Shown here piece by piece: positions 24,950 through 38,600 of a DNA stretch of 64,000 bases. This DNA is from Taenia hydatigena (Eukaryota; Platyhelminthes; Cestoda; Cyclophyllidea; Taeniidae), in the NCBI GenBank assembly GCA_036345935.2, contig JADWOT020001206.1, positions 33,001 through 97,000 of the forward strand, in the 5' to 3' direction. The position numbers were made by a program, and so were the translations under genes. A model generated the notes under the pieces. It made no database searches. It was not told the origin of the DNA and saw nothing but the letters and a program-made list of their open reading frames with translations. Numbering within the stretch: the stretch's first letter is position 1; each line of letters starts with the position of its first letter.

Positions 24950-27900
24950 AGTTATTTTTCTTATTGCTGAATATTCACTTGCGCAGGATCTATGAATGCC
25001 TAGATGCAGTGTTTTGGTGCTAAGCGGTAGTGGCTGTGACAGAGAGATGAAGGCAAAGGATGTGCTCAAGTAAAATAAGTATAAATCGTGAGTGAAGGCA
25101 TTAAGAACTCCAAACAGACGACGCAAAATTGGCTATATGAAGCAAAATAAAATGCACAAGAATGACTGTATGAGGCTAGCGAGGTAGGTCCACTATTTAA
25201 TAATTGAACTGACCGCCATAAGTGTGCTTACAGGCAGATGCAGCTTTGGTTCATCTGTCGAGTTCATAGAATCACTCTTCGCCTCCTTTACCACCACTCA
25301 GTTTGCTCCATTGTGCATGTTGAGCATTATCGTAAGTCCTCTAATATTAATGGAAGTTAATAAAAAGTTAAACAATGACAGAATGGAAACCCAGTGAGAA
25401 GACACCGATTTGCACAAGCTGATGCCACTTGTAAATGTTGTCCTCAACGATGCGAATACTGATCTTGTTAGTGGTGCAGCAATCCTCCTGATAATCCAAC
25501 ATCCTCACCTATATGCTCCGAAACGTGCGGTAGAGTGGTATGGACGCTTTTTAATTTCCACCGCATTAAGACACTTGGAGTGCCTCAAAAGTGGAATATT
25601 CGCTACATGTTTCAATTCGGTGAAGCATTGATTATACGTGCTATTAAAGCGATATCGGGGTAAAGCATTGACGTGCTCTTTTAGTTCAGCTGCTTGATGA
25701 CCATTTGACAAAATGCACCACATATGCGAACTTGGGGGTATTTTAGTCGATTAAATGACGTTTCACATGGGTGCCATTTATCCATCCTGATAATAGCTAG
25801 CGTTTGCATGCTTGTGATTAAAAGCATACAACCTTTTACAGGAGTAAGTGTAAATCCACCAAAAAAGCAGGATACACTCTTTCCAATAAAGCCCTACAAG
25901 CAATGCAGCGATCGCTGCACTGTTACTCAGCTTACCAAGAATAAGTCAAACATGCCTAAAGTGGTTTGCATAGATATGGGGAATTTTCCTTCACATTCAA
26001 ATAGTTCTATTCTGTTCAAACACCACCGAGCACATGGAAATGAAAATGTCTAACAAATCGCAGGTTTTCTCTGGCTTTCTTTACGGGCTTGATTTGACAA
26101 ACTAAGCGTAGTCCACTATGCCAAGGGATAAAAATAACTGATAGTTTATATGCGGGAGATCGTAGAATGCTAATTAATTATTCTGCATAGCGTGACTATC
26201 CGCAAAAGTCACTGTCAATTTTCAGGTTCCAGAATTAGCTGTGAATAGCTTTCTTACAGGCCAAAATGCAACCTCCTATTAGAAATCTTTCCATTTACCG
26301 CTTCCTTGTATTACTCGAGTTTTGAGGCTAAATTTGACCGGAATTCGCGCGCTTGTCTAGTATTCTCGAATCTTTGCCTGCTCCACCATGACCCCATGCG
26401 CTTCCATTTGCAAATATCAAAAGGCTGTCCCATGATATTAATGAAGTGGCATGTAGAAGCTGATATCCTTAGACACCACGTGGTCAACGATTCAAATATT
26501 AACAGTCATAATTCGCATTCACATGCTCTCCTCAGATTTTGATTAGGAGAAGGAAAATAACTTTGTTCTAAGTGGTGAAGGGCGCAAAGCATTGAGGTCT
26601 TAAGAGGTGAAAGAAAACCAAATTATACATTGGACAGCATCATCACACTCTACTAATCCTTTGAGGCTGACATCCTTCTTAAGTGTCTCTATGCGCTAAC
26701 GGGAATGCTAGCCACTGCCACCACGTGGCAGTTTTAACTGGGCCCGTAGTATCACGATACCTATTGCACATTAATTTCGACAAAAGACCTTCGACGACTT
26801 GACATTCAGCTTTTGCAGTTCACAAAGTAAAGAATGCAACTTCTCAGATTGGCAAAGCAAATAAAGAATTAATACACTTGTCGCAGAATGAAAGCAGAAC
26901 AAACCCAGTGCACTACTCCTCGGCGAAAACCGCCCTACCGATTTGCGGGAGCCAAAAAGCAAATATTCTACTTTTGTTTTTCGCTTTGTCGTCGATCTCA
27001 ACCTTCCTCTTAGTAATGCAATGGCCGGCAACTCTCTCCCGCAGTTACAATATACCTGACGATTAGGACCAGTGGTCCCTCATTATGTTGACCTACACTA
27101 ATAAAAATTGTGTGTGTTGATGGGTAATATCAAGTCAGAGACATCTATTTTACAGCAAAACCGAAGGCCAATTTAAAGAGAATTAACAAAAACCTAAGCA
27201 CTTGTAATTCCACACGATCAATTTCGCTCTTACTTAGTATATTTCATTATGAAAGTTTCCGGGTTGAAGCTATTTTTAGAAAGGTTAGGAATGTGCTCCC
27301 TTAAATCGTTCTTCGCGCTACACGTAGACCAATCTCACCAAGATTCATGCTACGATAAGTAGTCTAGCCGTTGGAAGCTATGGCTCCTATTTTGTAAAGG
27401 TGTAACCTAAACTTCTGGTTTCTTCATATGCAGTTACTATGAATGCGGAAGGTTGAATCTGTTCCCACCGCCATCGCTTGCAGACAGCAAAGTGACAGAC
27501 CAAGATGAAGGAAACTAGGGAAGCAAATCTCCGCCAACAATCTTATGTCTACACCAGAAAAGTAGGGCTAGCGTTGTCGATTATCCGGCAAGCTAATTCC
27601 TAAATCAAGGCTCGTGGTCGAGTTACCATTCATTTCACCAGAAACTTGGTTGCAAAATTACTCAGTGGGTTTTATTCCAGGTCGAGAATTTCGTTTGGTG
27701 AGATGATGCACACTAATAAGATTTTACTTATTCGCACTCGAAATACATTGGTGATCAATGAGTACTTTTCTGCCGCTGAAGCCACCACAAATCTAGACAG
27801 AGCTGAAGAAATTCTCCCCGGTAATGATCTTTATTAACGCTTTTGCTATAGATGTTTCAAAATCTGGTCAGCGGATGGATTCATTGAAATGTTCAGCTAT

Positions 27901-29180
27901 CATCAAAGCAGGAACACAACAAATAAGTAGCAAATGTCTATCTAGCATATCGATAGCCTTTTTAGGCATGTCCTATTGCTGGGATGAATGAAGCGGCTGT
28001 CATAGATAAGTGACAAGCGAAAGTCACTTTTCATTTAGTTCGTAAGCTTAGGCAAAAGGGAAGAGACAAGAGACCGTTATTGCAGAAATGAGATGAGGAT
28101 GTGAGTGGAGAGTCCAGAGCCCAACAACTACCGGAAGCGTAAAAATAGAGCTGATACAGTTGAGCACCCTGGTCATCGTTGAGATTGACATTGGTGCATG
28201 CAATAAATCGAGTGAAGATTAAATACAAAGGCTGCGGATGGAAGTAGTGCAAGTTTCTACATTCCTTCAAATGCCTAAGCTAATCTCTGAAGCGGAAGCA
28301 AGAGACGTTCTTCCCACTCTTAGCCTCCTACTTTATGACCAACTCAAATGCCATCATCGAGGGTGCTGTGCCACCGTGAAGCGGCAGTCAGATGGGTCAT
28401 GAGCATTGCCTTTAGTGTCCTGCTGTTTGCGGTCAATAAGTAAAGAAAGTTGATAAGTTGAGGGTAAGGGGATAGAAGAGACAGCGTTTGAGGGTACCTT
28501 TTACTGTGAATTTAGTGGTTGGCTTTCCCATAGCCCATAGACATTGCCTGTCTAGATATAAATTCAACGCACCACGATGCAAAGAAGATTAAAAGTTTAA
28601 TAACTTGTGTCCCAAACGTTACGTTGATCACACGAGCGAGTTTGCCACGCTCGACTATCGCAAGACATACCTTATCTCTGCGAAAGCGGGTCTCCTTCTT
28701 TACGAGAGCATATAGCTTACCCAAAAGCATCCCTAACGGTGAAGTATGGCAATTAATTTTGTGGTAAAAGTCTTCTGTGCAAACAACTTATGCTTTCAGT
28801 GCAATTAATTAAATGCGTGAACCCACCTCTGATTACCAATTAGCAGGACTTACCAGGCAAATCGAATATTCTGTACGACTAGAGTGTTGTGTGTAAGTCG
28901 GAAAGTGGGGAGTGACAATCAGTCAAGGACTTGAAATCTGCGTGGAACAAGCTTTGTCTATTTTGAACAAACATAATTCCGGGCGGAAATGACGAGTGTA
29001 GAGCAAAAACATTCTTCGTAGATCTAAGCAACAGCCATGAATTTCGGATTACTTCAATAGCAGCCTACAACCTTTGTTTCATCCCCATGCTTTGTAGACC
29101 AAAAATGATTACTTAAGCATTCCTGCGAAGAAGTGATAGTGTTGGGTCAAGCATGGTGAATATAGATCTTTAAAATCCCC
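24950..29180. other. Gene-free stretch
   Basis: ORFs are short, on both strands, and domain-free. The purine-rich tract at 28,040-28,120 is a composition feature only. No RNA gene was seen. Confidence 0.5.
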
Positions 29181-29186
29181 AATGCA

Positions 29187-29216
29187 TTAAACTGCCCTTC
29201 TTGACGGGCAGTTTAA
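29187..29216. repeat. Perfect 11-bp hairpin
   Basis: TTAAACTGCCC (29,187-29,197) and GGGCAGTTTAA (29,206-29,216) are exact reverse complements around an 8-base loop, TTCTTGAC. The stem is too short for a canonical pre-miRNA and is not next to a recognised gene. It could be a replication-slippage product or a remnant of an element's terminal structure. Confidence 0.65.
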
Positions 29217-29219
29217 AGC

Positions 29220-32200
29220 ACATCACGAAGTACCAGGCATTCGAAGCGAGGCGAACTTAACTACATGTCTACAGTGGGCAAATTTGCAGCCAAACACACG
29301 ACGGCGACTACTTCGCATTTTAATCACATGCGGTGTTGAGGACAGATCCTGGAGGTCCTTTTGCTCACTCGTTAAATTTAACACAAGCTCTTTTACAAGA
29401 CTCTGAGCAACTCGCCAATTTTATCCTTAAAATGGTTGTCTATAGATTTGCAACGTGTTCTCCATCGTTCAGAAACGTCATCTCGGGCCTCGCACACTTA
29501 ATTCGCGCTCATCATGGTAGGCGCCTTTCATTTATAGATACAATATGAGCATACATTTCTGTGCGTATGAGCGTGTACACAAGAAAAGACTATTTTTGCA
29601 CAAGTGTTTGTATTTATTCCTATTCATTTCGTATCAGACTATTAATAAATAAAGCGCAGTTAGCGAAACAACTCTTATTTAATCTAAATAACAGTAAGAT
29701 GCAAAATGGGCAACCAAATCCTTTGGAACGCACCACAGTCCTAGGGCCCTATTTTGCGTATGCTTGTTGCATTTTAGTAGCAGTGGAATTGCATTGTCTG
29801 ACTTGCCGAGGGTCTCACAGATCTTACGGGGAGCTCTTGTAGCATCAAAGGGGTAAAGGAAATTACCAAGTTCCTCCATTATCACTGCCATGTCTTCTTA
29901 TTTGCAAAAAAAACGCCTTCTTTGAAAACTTAAAATAGTTTGGAATCACAATGTATGCTGTGTGTGCTTCGTTTGATTCGCAAACTTCTCTTGGCTGCTC
30001 AGGCATTTCATCGGGTTGCACATTTATGAGTGAGCGGCTATTAACCCTTGATTGAATCCCTCTCTCTATGCTGCTCCATGGCCGTATCTTTGGTCTTCCA
30101 CACAACCTCCTCCCTTATTTGTACTTCATTTTACAATGCTGCAACCGGAAGAACGGCGGATTCAGAAATAGGTTTTTACTGCATAGAATGCTTTGCAGGA
30201 CACTCGACGATCGCAGCGATGTTAGATCATATGAGTTCACATCATGTCCGTAAGTATACTTTCGGCAATCACACTTATATTGCAATGAGCGCTTGTTACA
30301 ATGACCTAATGTCTCTCGTTTTCCAGGCATTTGGCGTAAAGTACTTAGTAGAATGCGAAAACGCGCAATTTTGTAAGCAGTATTAGTAAATTTCTTGTGA
30401 TGCTTGCTTACAGATATTACCTCCTCACTTCAGACTAATTTCTTAATAAGGTAAAAGGATACAGTGTACAAGTCTTGAATTTGTAAACCATAAAGGGTTT
30501 TATAAGGGCAGATATAAAAACGCAAAACCAATTGAACGTTGCTGGGTAAATGTGATAATGAAAACATTGCATTGCATTGCTCTATGTCGTACCGCATCGG
30601 TTGTGTAGATATTTCAGACGATGCCACAGTAATGCCACATTATTGAGAGTCGGGCGTAAATGTATAAATCATTGGGTATTTCAGTGAAATATGCAAACAG
30701 ATTTATAGATGCGATAACCAAAAGTTATTTGTTTGCTTTCTAGAGTTCTTCAATGAAATGTCTCAACTTACCACCTACGGATGTAGACTTAGCTATGTGC
30801 TCTGCGAGTAGGCATGTGTCTGACACTGAACAGAAATGCAACAATCGCTGCTTCTGTTGCTTTTTCCTGATCACCGTTACACACAAGGGTGAAGTTTCAC
30901 AAAAGTATTGAAAAATTGAGGTAAAAAAAACGTTGCGATGTCTTGAAGTGGACGCAGCTAGTTGGATGGGGGTAGAGTTGCAAAAGATGATACGTTATTG
31001 CCGATTATGAAGTTGTAGAATGCACCACGGCCCAAGTCATTATTATCATTGGAACTGACCATTAAAATCCTACGGATTTTACTGGGAACATTGATGCAGT
31101 TAGTCTATTCTAAAGTGTGCAATGGTCTATGTTTAATAATAACTGTGCAAGGGAAGAATATGCACTGCCAGGTAAGCTCAATTTAGTCCTTCACCAGTCG
31201 TAAGGCACCTGCCGTATTAGTAAAACTTAATAACACGATCGAGGTGACCAAGAATTAGAGACACCGAGCATTATATCCGCATACCCTTAGGGCAGCCACC
31301 AAAGGTGGTAGTCTTCGAGAAGTGTATCAATTGGAAGGCAATAGAATGAATAGGCTTAGCCAAGACGATAAAGTGATTAGAGTCGCTAAAACGGATAAGG
31401 CAAACTTTGCATTTATCCGCCCTTCGTGATTTACCAAGCGAAAGCTGCATGAGAATTGTAACAGTCATGTTTGTGGAAGTAGCCTAGCTTGCTGGTCTTA
31501 GAACTTAGATATGGGCAATTCATAGAACAATTGCAAGCAACGATTTGCAAGAGGCCCAAAGCTTCTTTTCCAAATTAATTGACTGATGCAGTCTTGGCTA
31601 GATCAAGGAAATGTATATATATATCACAAGTTTTGACCAACGTTCATTTTTCTCTATTAAAGGCAGCCCTTAAATTGATAATTCTGCTAAGAACATTACC
31701 GAAATGAAGTTAATACAAAGTAGAAACCATCATTCATGATTGTGAAATTCGTATACCTCGCTACCTACAGACACTTTCGACAGTTGCATAAGCCTCGATT
31801 CAAAATTTTCCACTGCATACTAAACAAATAATTCATAGTTGACACAAGTAATGATCGTCCTTTAAGGCCCAAAGTGAAGATGGTGGTCATGATTTAGGAG
31901 GATCGTCACACTCAGAAGAAAGCGCTAAAGGTTGTTTGCAGACCTGTTGACGCCGAAATATTGTACTAAATCCACATCACATCACGCAGTTGTAATCAGC
32001 GAAAGAATTGCAAGTCGGTATTGAACAAGCCGATCAACGATAGATGTAATTTTGCTCGTTGAATTATTTCTTAGGAGCGGTCAATCTCGGATTCGACACA
32101 TTACAGCAGCATCTGTGCAAGGAACCTCTGCGTCTTGTTATTGATCGAGGAAGTGCACTTAGTGATGGTACTTTGAATGTTGCTTGTCCATGTCTCAACC

Positions 32201-35200
32201 TCATATGCACCATGATCATCTGCCAATGTGCCATCAGGTACCTTAGACACCTCCACTCTCCACTTGCACCCACCGGATGCAAGCGCGCCACAAGCAATTA
32301 TATAATCTTATGTATTTAAGTTCCGTTATATTAATCGCGTCAATTAATCCTAACCAAGTTTGTGAACTAAGTGCATAAAACGCTCGCCTACATTAGATTT
32401 AACAGAGTTCATTTACCTTACTTCCTCTAAGCAACACTTGAATTAACGATCGTATTCTAATTAGACTGCACTTAGGCTAATAAAGTTTATCAACAAAAAC
32501 AAGATGGCGCGGATGCAGAGTGACCGATAGAGCGTAATATTTTGTACAAATAAGCATTACCGTTAGGCTTGTGCATGATCAACCACATCCTGGAGCTACC
32601 CCAAAGACAAAGGAAGACAAACTCAATTGGAATATGCGCGGTGCACAAAGTAGGACCTAAGGCTGATGACCCGGCCCAAAAGACAGCGCACTTCGCCACG
32701 GTGCAAAGTCAGGTTGAAAGCAGCCCCTTTTTCAATATTGAGAGCTAAGCGTGGTCTCTATCTTATCTCGGGCTTCTTCCTTGACACCCTTCCAATCAAC
32801 TTATGAGGTCGACCATTACATAATAGTCGGTTGTGTATGGAAAACCTCTACGAGCCAATGCTCTAGTAACCGGAATTCCGTGCAAACAGAAGGATGCTTA
32901 ACTTCAACTCGTGTACTCATTTTTTGCAATCCAACCGTATCTGACGCACTGAGGAGCCGAGAAAATGTGCTTGTTATCACGTGTCACCATCTCTAGTCGA
33001 GCACATTTCGGGAGATAGTAAGGCCAGCGCACACCATACCTAAGTTGCATCTTCCTAACTGCGTTAGGCCATAATTATTTTTATTATCATCTGTCCGTCG
33101 TAGAGGCACTAGTAATTAAAAAGAAATAGGGTTAGGGTAAGTAAGATCTGACTAGGCAAAACTAGACCTGGTGATCTGCTTTATAAATTCGTACCACACC
33201 AAAGCATAACAACTACTTCCGGCGCTTAAAATCAGCGGAAAAAGCTACTTAGACTAATTGATTTCTTTTCATTCTTGATATTAAAGGTTACTGTAATCCA
33301 TTTGGCGAATTGGCACTTCCTGACTGGCAAAGGGCACGCTACACTTTATGTCCTGTTATCTTCTCTCAGCTTCCAGCCCAATACCATTTCCATGAATGTT
33401 TGAATATTCTCTCATTGCCCCTTATGCTCTTCTAAATCATTTCATCCTATTAATGTGTTACTGCGCCTCAGAACACCCTCCTCCATTGCAATCAAGTGAG
33501 GTAAGAACAAATCCCGCAATTGTGCCCAACCCAGTTAAAAAACTCAAGCACCTTACTTCTAGAAACATAGCAAGAAGCCTTTATTTCTGTTCAGCGTAAC
33601 ACAGACTAAACATGCACAACTTGTTAGCATAGTTACCTCACGTATTCATTATGATCTGGATAGCCAACCTTCTACGTGTTCGAGCACTTACAGGTGTCCA
33701 TAATACTGTAGATGAGAAGTAAGAAGTACTTTTGCTACCACCGCCACACTTCATCAGAAGGAGAGACACCAGCCAGAGATTGTCGGCGCTCATAGCTTGA
33801 AAAACTGGGAGATAGTATAGAGTAGACAATACAGTCTGATTTTCCCCCAATCAAAGATTCCCAAATTTCTTTATCCCATTAATTATGACCGCCGACGCTG
33901 CGTTTTCCACCTTTTGGTAATACAATTTTCCCGTGACAGTACCTTGATCAGCTTGTATAAGCAGACTTGCAAGGTTCTCCAAATTCTTCACGTCCCCCGG
34001 CACCCAAAACATTTCGCTCCTTGAAAAGTTCAAGTTACGGGGACTGTTGACCAGGACCAAGTCTCTTAATGCACAAGGCCAAGTTCCCTTCACCTTCGAC
34101 TTTAAGCAGGGTCAACTGAAATCACGGCATAGCCTCGGTAATTAATTAAATGCTTCCGCTCTCCATTTGCAACATGAGCGGATTTTCCATCTGCAATATA
34201 TTGTTGCCAAAATCGTAAAATGATGAGCTCCTTACATACAAACTGTCAGGATGAAATGAATACTGCCTACCTAAGAGACAATTCCTTCAACTCTCAACTA
34301 AAAGGTTGCTAACGTCTGACGTCTACGAACTTCTCAGCAATGTGACTGAATACCTAAGAAAATCCATCGCGCAGGTACGGCAGGGAAATCACGTCAACAC
34401 CTTGTCAAATTCAAACAGCATATAGAGAGCCACATAGCTTATGGGCTATGTTTGGCCTATTCTAACGCAAAGCGGATCAAAAATGTCAACAAACTACCCT
34501 TCAAAGGCTAGTATCTGAAGGAAAGAAAGCTTAGTAAGCTTAAAAATAATTGCCGCAAGCTAAATTAATTTTCAACAAAAGCAAAAGCGACTATAAATTA
34601 TCGCAATCTGATCGATGGCCATATGAAATATTGTTAGGAATAAATCGCAAGCCAGAAAGATGAGAAGATATTACGCAACTAGGTTTGGGTTGCTTTCGCA
34701 GCTGAAGTCTCTGCTACTGCATTTTAGGTAGATTAAAAATGCTGCAGGGGTGATTTTTAGTAGCAGTTGCTTGGTGTCTAATTTTTTTTGCGTTGCCGTT
34801 AGTTGTTGCTGCTGTGCGCACTTTCCGCTTATTAGTATAATCGCATTTGCCTACTACTTTCATGAGTTAAAAGCCGTAGTTATTTTCCTCCTAAGTTTGC
34901 TTGCAGTATCGCTGCAACGTGTTTTTTAGTCCATTACTTAGTAGAATTTTCGACAGCCATTAGCAAAGGCAAATCTTAGGTCTCTGTGCTACCAGCAAGA
35001 TGTGTAATGGCAATCAAAGAATGCAATGAGTTACGTATGTAGCTGCTGCGGAAGACAACAGCTGTCCCTGAGTTTATTTCCGAGTTGTTGGTGCTATTAC
35101 CACCGCGCAGAAAAGTGGAGGAACTTTAATCAAACATTAAGCATTGAATCCGTTTTGATCGTGGTAACATTTGCTTTCTTCGAACTACATGCTTTGCAAG

Positions 35201-35600
35201 TGCGATCTGACAGTAACCAGGAGCCGGCTATTAGTTGGTAAAGCAGTTGTTCAAGCAAGTCAAGAACATGGTGACAGGCTTGTCCTGCTTTATTGCTTCC
35301 TTTTTATTTGCCTGCCTAGTATTTACGCTTTTTGGTCTATTCTTAGGATTCCATTTGCGCGTTTTCTGCATTGCGTGGTCAGCGACAGACATTTTATTTG
35401 CCTTGATGAATGGTAGGAGCTCTCTTTTTACACTCTTAACATCAGTGATATTTGGGTTAAAGAAATATAATCTGTCGCAAGGAAGTCCAGGCAGATGATC
35501 ATGTGAAAGAAGAGGACTTGAAAGAAACGACTGGTATATAGTTCATCAGATTCAAGCAAATGCTCAATTTCGTCGCATCTAGAAGTCATTCAATGTGGCT
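29220..35600. other. Gene-free stretch
   Basis: No convincing gene. A possible C2H2-like exon near 30,166-30,249 is discussed as a weak finding. A minus-strand frame between 34,093 and 33,638 is interrupted by a TGA and has no recognisable domain. A short TA tract lies at 31,614-31,624. Confidence 0.45.
31614..31624. repeat. Short TA microsatellite
   Basis: This is an uninterrupted alternating TA run of 11 bases. It is a composition feature without evident function. Confidence 0.8.
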
Positions 35601-35639
35601 ACGGTGGGAAGCAGTAAAGAAGCCGCCTCCGAGGGCATC

Positions 35640-38600
35640 AGCTATGGTGTAACCGAAATTCCAGATGAATGCGAATAGAAAGAATGAAGTGGAAATGGCG
35701 CAATGGAGAGTTGCCCTGACAAGATGAGAAGATGGAACGCGAATGTCTGCTTAAAGAAGAGGGTGGGGAATAGCTAATTGGATGAAGAAGCAAAGAAGGA
35801 TGAGATGCACGAGGTAAATGATGGTCCCCTTGTTGACCGTAAGACAACGCCACATGAAAGTAATTGTGGCAGATGGGGATAAGTCCTGTCCACCTTCGTA
35901 GCCAAAACCAGCACAGACACAGAGTTAGTAAAATCATACAGATGCTGAGTTAAGGGCGTGCCGGCTTTTCGTGTCACAGCATGAAAAGGTGATGATATCG
36001 TCTTTCAGGTCAATGCAACATCCCGAATATCGTGCAACTGGGAGCATTAGTTGCTGCACCTGCGTGCACAGCCGGCATTGTGTGAAGGTGAGATATGCTC
36101 AGTCTGAGGAGGATGGTGGCATTTTTATACCACCACATTTGTCCGCCTAAGTTGTCAGTGCCCTTCCAGCGCTCTGGTCGGTAAAAGTTGGTTTTCATGA
36201 GGAAGAATTAAAGCAGTGACCCTAAAGTGAAAGTTGAGAGCGGAGTAAGAGCCATGGGGTTGCATCACGGTCCTCAATCTAATAGTGTTAATGACCTTTA
36301 CGTGCTTATGATGATCCCAATGTTCGGGGAGGCAAGATTAATAGCATCACTGACCTCTTATCCTCTCCCGTATGTGCTATGGTGCAATTGAAGCACAACA
36401 ACAATGATCTGTGACCTTCGTATGCCACAACCGATGGCCGAATCAGGTTTAACTCAGCCATTCCTCATCCAACCTAGCCTAGTTTGGCTTTGTTTACTAC
36501 AAGGCGTCTAGGCGCACGGCAAGCGACATATACTACTGACTTTGTTTCTGTAACATGAGTTGTGAAGAAACATAAAGGGAATCAAAGTGAGGACGAGGCA
36601 AAGGAGTGTACGACTCAGCCTAAACAAACCTGCAGAATTCATGTCAAGTCAAGTCCCTTAACCCTCCCTCAATATCCACTCCAGTGCCACTACTTTGAGT
36701 GTTTTCCTCATGAAGATCAACTTTTACTGACCATAGCAGTGCACAATGTGGCGCCTCGTTTTAAGGGGTCAAATAAGGAGAAGAACTGCAGAGGCCGCGA
36801 ACTGCATTGTTTCGGTTATTAGGCACACATGAATCGCTGATGCCGTTGAAGGTCAGTGCAAAAAACAGAATTTTGCTATGACAACACATTTGCCTGAGCC
36901 AATGAGTTACAAAGCGTTTGTATGTATATTTGCAATAGGTGGAAATCACCCAGAGTAAAACCACTTTGACATTAACGCATGAAAATTGAATGCATATTTC
37001 GTAAAATTTTGTGCACGATATTTTCCTGCGCCCGCTGGAACTTAAGGTGCAGCCAAAACGCGCCTACATATTTAATGCGTTTGTCCGGGAGAAACAGATG
37101 GAAATCCACGTCTATACTTATTAAAATGGTGTATCCGGTGATGCATTTTTGCTGGCAGTTACATTAACAGATTTTGCACGCTGAATGCTCCATTTCTTTA
37201 GCAAAAGTGAATCGCGTTGCCTGTTTATTCACGCCCGCGATTAAAAAAAAATTGAATAAGCGAGACTGCCGATCGCTTGCATTCAACCATGCAGGCTCTC
37301 TTACTTGCATGCAAACGCTTTTGCAATGCACCAGCTGGTAGTGTCATTTTCATTTGCCATTAAGTAAGATCGAATCTTGGCTTTTACTACTAAGGCATGC
37401 AGTGTTGCTGGGCACAAATATTAGGCGAGGCTGTGGTGACACCAACCAGATAAAAGTAGGAAGAACTAATGCCGGTCGCATGGCGCATGCACTTGCCGTT
37501 TAAATTTGCGGTCCAGCAGTTATCTTGTTACATTATGCCATACTTAGCACAGATTTACTCAGTTTACGCTGATAGAAGCCGCCTCGCCTTTAGTGACTCA
37601 TTTATCGAGGGCCCTTTCGATGCACCAATTAGGAACAGTGTCTGAACTGGTAAAAGTCGCATTTTCTTAGTGCAAACAAATAACTTTATCCGCTTTAGTT
37701 CCCCATTTGAGGGATCTCAGCCTTCTAATTTTCGTCAAAATACTTCCATTTAGTTTAACATTAGGGTCAATTTTGTTGATTGCCTTGTTTTTGGTGCACC
37801 CATCAGGCCTTTCCTTAGCTTAATTATTCGATTTTCGGCATGGCCTTGGTAGAGCGGTGGAATGCGAGTTTTTTGGTCTCTAAGGGATCTACCTCTACGT
37901 TGGTATAAAAGGGACTTAAACTTTACTTTAGCTATCTCTTCGAATATCATCTTAGCTTCAACATAAGATTTTGGTGGCGACATGCCCCAAAATAACGGCT
38001 TCAGACAAATAATGCCTAACCCTCTCATCATGTGATCGACTGCTTAGTTTTACTGGTGGTCATGCAGGCATGACACTTCTTTGCCCACCGGTGAACCACG
38101 AATGCATATTTTTGTCTCCTTACTTCTTCAGGCGCCACAAACATTTGCGCAAACGTATTGGTTTCCTAATTATAGTGTGTTCCGAGACCCTCTATACTAT
38201 AGGGTTCAATTTATGTCCATCTAATGGCGCATGCATCAACGGTGAGGTTAAAGCGGCGCTCTTCGAAGGTTCTCTTTCAAAGCTTAAGAGGGCGGCGTTT
38301 TTAATTTACTCGTTAACCTACCATTTTAGAGGCTACCTTCCATCTGGTAAATACAATGCGAAATCTGTTTTCTATGGCTCCTAATTTTATCGTAAGATTA
38401 GTCACTAGTCTATCAGGAACTGGACTACACCTATATTACACAGGCTTTGGGCATCCCAGAAGGCCTGCTTTGTGCGGAAGGAAATGGAAGAAGCGACGGC
38501 CACTGGGCGTACCAGTGAGCTCGCATAAGTGCGCATTGTACCAAACGAAAGCCTCACCTAGATTAAAACTTGATGAGTGGATTTCAAACGGAGTTTCTGG

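Noticed and set aside
33127..33140. TAGGGTTAGGG telomere-like string
   Set aside because: There are only about two repeat units in unique sequence, which is expected by chance. It is not an interstitial telomere array.
33638..34093. About 150 open codons on the minus strand interrupted by one TGA
   Set aside because: There is no ATG at either start (GTG and TTG), no recognisable domain, and the length is within chance. Calling it a broken gene is not supported.
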